Source: Mesotaenium endlicherianum (taxonomy: Eukaryota > Streptophyta > Zygnematophyceae > Zygnematales > Mesotaeniaceae). Taken from it: a stretch of DNA of 32,146 bases. Under the pieces are notes generated by a model. That model was not told the DNA's origin, searched no databases, and worked only from the letters and a program-made list of their open reading frames with translations. The stretch spans positions 1 to 32,146 of the forward strand of contig WELA01009210.1 of NCBI GenBank assembly GCA_009602735.1. Direction: 5' to 3'. Below, in pieces: positions 29,966-32,146 of this stretch (position 1 is the first letter of the stretch; each line of letters starts with the position of its first letter). The position numbers and the translations under genes were made by a program.

Positions 29966-31096
29966 TCAGTTCAGGGCTCTATAATCCACACACATCCGCA
30001 TACTGCCGTCCTTTTTCTTAACAAATAGGAAGGGTGCGCCGTAAGGTGATTTACTGGGGAAAATATATTCATTTTCCTCAAGCTCTGCAATCTGTGTTTT
30101 CAGCTCCTCGCTCTCCACATAAGACAAGCCATAAGTGCGTTGCCACGATGGTTGACTCCCTGATAATAAATCAATTCTATGATCTACTTCCCTCTTAGGG
30201 GGTAGTCCAGGAGGCATATTAAATACATCCGTGTACTGAGCAACAATTTTTGCAGCAGTAGGGTGCTCCGGAGGGTGTACCTTTCTCTCCACCACTTCTT
30301 CAGGTTGAGGAGGTACCTCTCTTAGCAGCAGACAGAACATTCTGTCTTCCTTCTGGTTCCAGCTTTTGACGAACTCCATTGCATTCAGCAACTTGCATCC
30401 TTCTGGAAGCCTCTTCTTTTCCTTCATTTGCCATCCACACAGGACAAGAGGAAGAGCACTGGTGGGTGCCAAGTTAGTCTGCCCATCACTGGCTCCTCTC
30501 ACTTCAACTGTACCTCTGCTCCAACACACTTCAGCTTGATGTCTATTAAGCCAGGACCTGCCTAGCACGAGATCATAAAAGCCAGTGTTGAGTACCTCAA
30601 ATGTAAGCGTTTCAGTTAGAACTGCAATGCCAGAACCTAACTGGACCTCAATAGGCTTGGTTATAACTCCTCCCGGGATACTTGAGGCATCTCCAAGGAA
30701 TATTTTTCTATTCCCTTGGGTGACAGTAGGCAGCCTTAGCCGCTTAACTAAGTCCTTGTGGATAAAAGTATGTGACGCCCCTCCGTCAACAAATGCCCTC
30801 ACCTTCCTACCTGCAATCATGCAATGCAGTAGGATTGGGGGGACTGTCTTTTCTTGACTTGCATTGTTCTCCTTACTTAGCAAAGAAATGTTGGACATCA
30901 GGTGGAACAAGAGCATCCAGAGTGTGCACTCTCTGGATGTCTATATTGCTGATGGTCTCCTTTATCTGGTTGTCAGGCATGCATAGTGAATCCAGTTCTG
31001 CAGGATCCATGATATCTGCTACGAGGGCAGCTAGTGACAACTCACTATCTCTAGCATCCTCACAGTCAGTAGACTGGATTACTGACTGTTGCTGTC
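29966..31096 (-). pseudogene. pol: Element C protease and RT N-terminal part
   Basis: After the predicted frameshift the pol frame is open from 31096 to TAA at 30873-30875. The coding then continues, one frame over, from about 30900 to TGA at 29966-29968. The aspartic protease active site is FVDGGASH, with the Asp codon at 30785-30787; the usual D-S/T-G has Gly in the second place. LVLGRSWL follows as the second conserved protease block. RT begins with PHRIDL-like [21 protein letters not shown] and CVDYRALN just before the stop. The extra base near 30875 looks like a later insertion. Confidence 0.83.
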
Positions 31097-31103
31097 TTTT
31101 AAA
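31062..31103 (-). promoter_or_regulatory. Predicted -1 ribosomal frameshift signal between gag and pol (element C)
   Basis: On the minus strand the Gag frame reads CC T-TTA-AAA, which is a canonical U UUA AAA slippery heptamer (31097-31103). A seven-base spacer follows, then a perfect ten-base-pair stem, ACAGTCAGTA/TACTGACTGT (31080-31089 with 31062-31071), with an eight-base loop. The Gag stop (31079-31081) falls inside the structure. Slipping back one base leads into an open frame that continues towards protease. Confidence 0.75.
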
Positions 31104-32146
31104 GGCTGGTCTTTTCTCTCAACTTTTGGGAGGTGCTTGTCTGGACACTGCTCTCTGAAGTGACCTGGCTGCTGGCAATGGAAGCAAATCGATTTTGCTG
31201 AGGCTGGTCTCGGCTTAGTCCTACCACCACCTCTTCCATAGCCGTCTCGAGAGAAACCACCACTCCCCCTAGACTGCATAGCATTGTACTCATACCCATA
31301 TTCATCACCCTGATCATCCTCAGCCTGGTCTCCTTCAATTGCATTGTAGGAACCGTGGGGCTTTTTGACAATCTTAGACACCAAAGCATTACTCTGGCGC
31401 TTGTGATTGAACTGCTGCTGATCCCAGGCATCAGCATCCTGGATCAAGTCAGCCAGTTTCTCATACTTTTTCTCAGCAAAATGACCAGAGACTTCNAGAA
31501 TTTCAAGCCATTCCTGAAGTATACTATCCTATACCGTTCTGGCAAGTCTGGCTGCTTCATCATGTTCTCGTGAAACTTTTGAGTAAACTCAGCAACTGAA
31601 GTGGTCTGCTTCAGTGTTAAGGAGATCATTGCATAGATAGCTTTCTCCTGCTGGTTGATGACATCAAACTTCTCATGCAACTTCTCGACAAACTCTACCC
31701 ACGTAGGGTCACCGAGTTGCCGAGCCTTACGCTCTCCTTTCCAATACAGCCACCAGTCTGCGGCACTGCCTTTTAGTAGCGCATTAGTGTGCCTGACCTT
31801 CTCGAAATCTTGCATTTCTAGGTAGTTCTCCAGCCACTGCTCAACATCCGCGAGAAACTTGATCAGGTAATATTTCATGTTTCCCTCAAGATCATAGTCC
31901 TGGGGAGGTTTCGGCTTGGGCTTACTACGCCCTCTCCCCCCACCATTAGTGGTTTGAGACCCCAGTTGGTCTCTGTCTCGCAGTAGAGACATTATGATTC
32001 TTTTGTCCTCCTGTTGGGACTGATACATGGTCGCCATTTGCGACTGCATTTGAACGAACAATGCTCCCAAGTCTACACTCTGGGGTGGTAGTCTAGCAAA
32101 TGCAGCAGCAGCATTGGCATCTACTCGCTGAGTAGTGTCCTCAACA
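31079..32146 (-). pseudogene. gag: Element C Gag, N-terminus beyond window
   Basis: The frame is open to the right window edge. The capsid part (about 31500-31900, retrotransposon-gag type) has KFLADVEQWLENY, GSAADWWLYWKGE and EFTQKFHENMM. A Gly/Arg-rich stretch and a single CX2CX4HX4C knuckle (CFHCQQPGHFREQC, 31145-31186) follow, then the stop at 31079-31081. The frame changes exactly at the ambiguous base N at 31496: upstream reading ends at 31444, while the true continuation (EVSGHFAEKKYEKL) is in another frame. This break may be a sequencing or assembly fault and not a real mutation. Confidence 0.85.

Larger units (their letters stand above)
18274..32146 (-). mobile_element. Element C: near-complete Ty3/gypsy chromovirus, minus strand, with D nested inside
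   Basis: From right to left on the minus strand: Gag (running off the window), a -1 frameshift signal, protease, RT, RNase H, integrase, chromodomain, hairpin/polypurine tract, ORF3 split by D, hairpin/polypurine tract and 3' LTR. Without D, about 7.7 kb is visible. The 5' LTR lies beyond 32146. Pol and LTR are very similar to those of A and B, whereas ORF3 is far more diverged. Pol holds many stops and indels, so the copy is dead. Confidence 0.88.

Overview
The window is a stack of nested LTR retrotransposons and related repeats, mostly decayed. I see no host gene, tRNA, rRNA or CRISPR array. The Ty3/gypsy chromoviruses, a plant-type initiator-Met primer site and a cytosine-C5 methyltransferase inside a retrotransposon polyprotein point to a green-lineage eukaryote. 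Methyltransferase-carrying retrotransposons are known from charophyte algae and dinoflagellates, so a charophyte such as Chara is my best guess. This is an inference, not proof.

Layout: (F) 1-226 is the end of a minus-strand LTR that interrupts (A). (A), 227-5023, is the 3' part of a plus-strand chromovirus: RNase H, integrase and chromodomain, then an extra ORF ('ORF3') of unknown family, then the 3' LTR. (M), 5024-10752, is an internal fragment of a different Ty3/gypsy element that encodes a C5-methyltransferase, a linker, reverse transcriptase, RNase H and integrase; it has no LTR of its own left. (B), 10753-14925, is a minus-strand relative of A truncated in integrase. (E), 14926-18273, is a GC-rich plus-strand element with a two-zinc-knuckle Gag. 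(C), 18274 to beyond 32146, is a minus-strand relative of A and B with 3' LTR, ORF3, chromodomain, integrase, RNase H, RT, protease and Gag. (D), 20635-26761, is a complete non-autonomous plus-strand LTR element inserted in the ORF3 of C with a TTCTT target duplication. The nesting is A and B into M, F into A, E into B, C into E, and D into C, so D is the youngest insertion that can be ordered.

How the parts fit: A, B and C belong to one family. Their order is gag, a predicted -1 frameshift signal, protease-RT-RNase H-integrase-chromodomain, a hairpin plus polypurine tract, ORF3, a second hairpin plus polypurine tract, and the LTR. D has no protein but the same LTR ends, a related LTR block and the same two hairpin/polypurine signals, so it is probably mobilised by proteins of this family. 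The most notable items are the methyltransferase-bearing polyprotein, the ORF3 family, the paired hairpin/polypurine cassettes that bracket ORF3, the strong divergence of ORF3 in C against a nearly unchanged pol, and a textbook gag-pol frameshift signal.

Almost every coding region carries stops or frameshifts. The ORF3 of A (2556-4217) and the Gag of E (16167-17159) are the only long frames that look intact.
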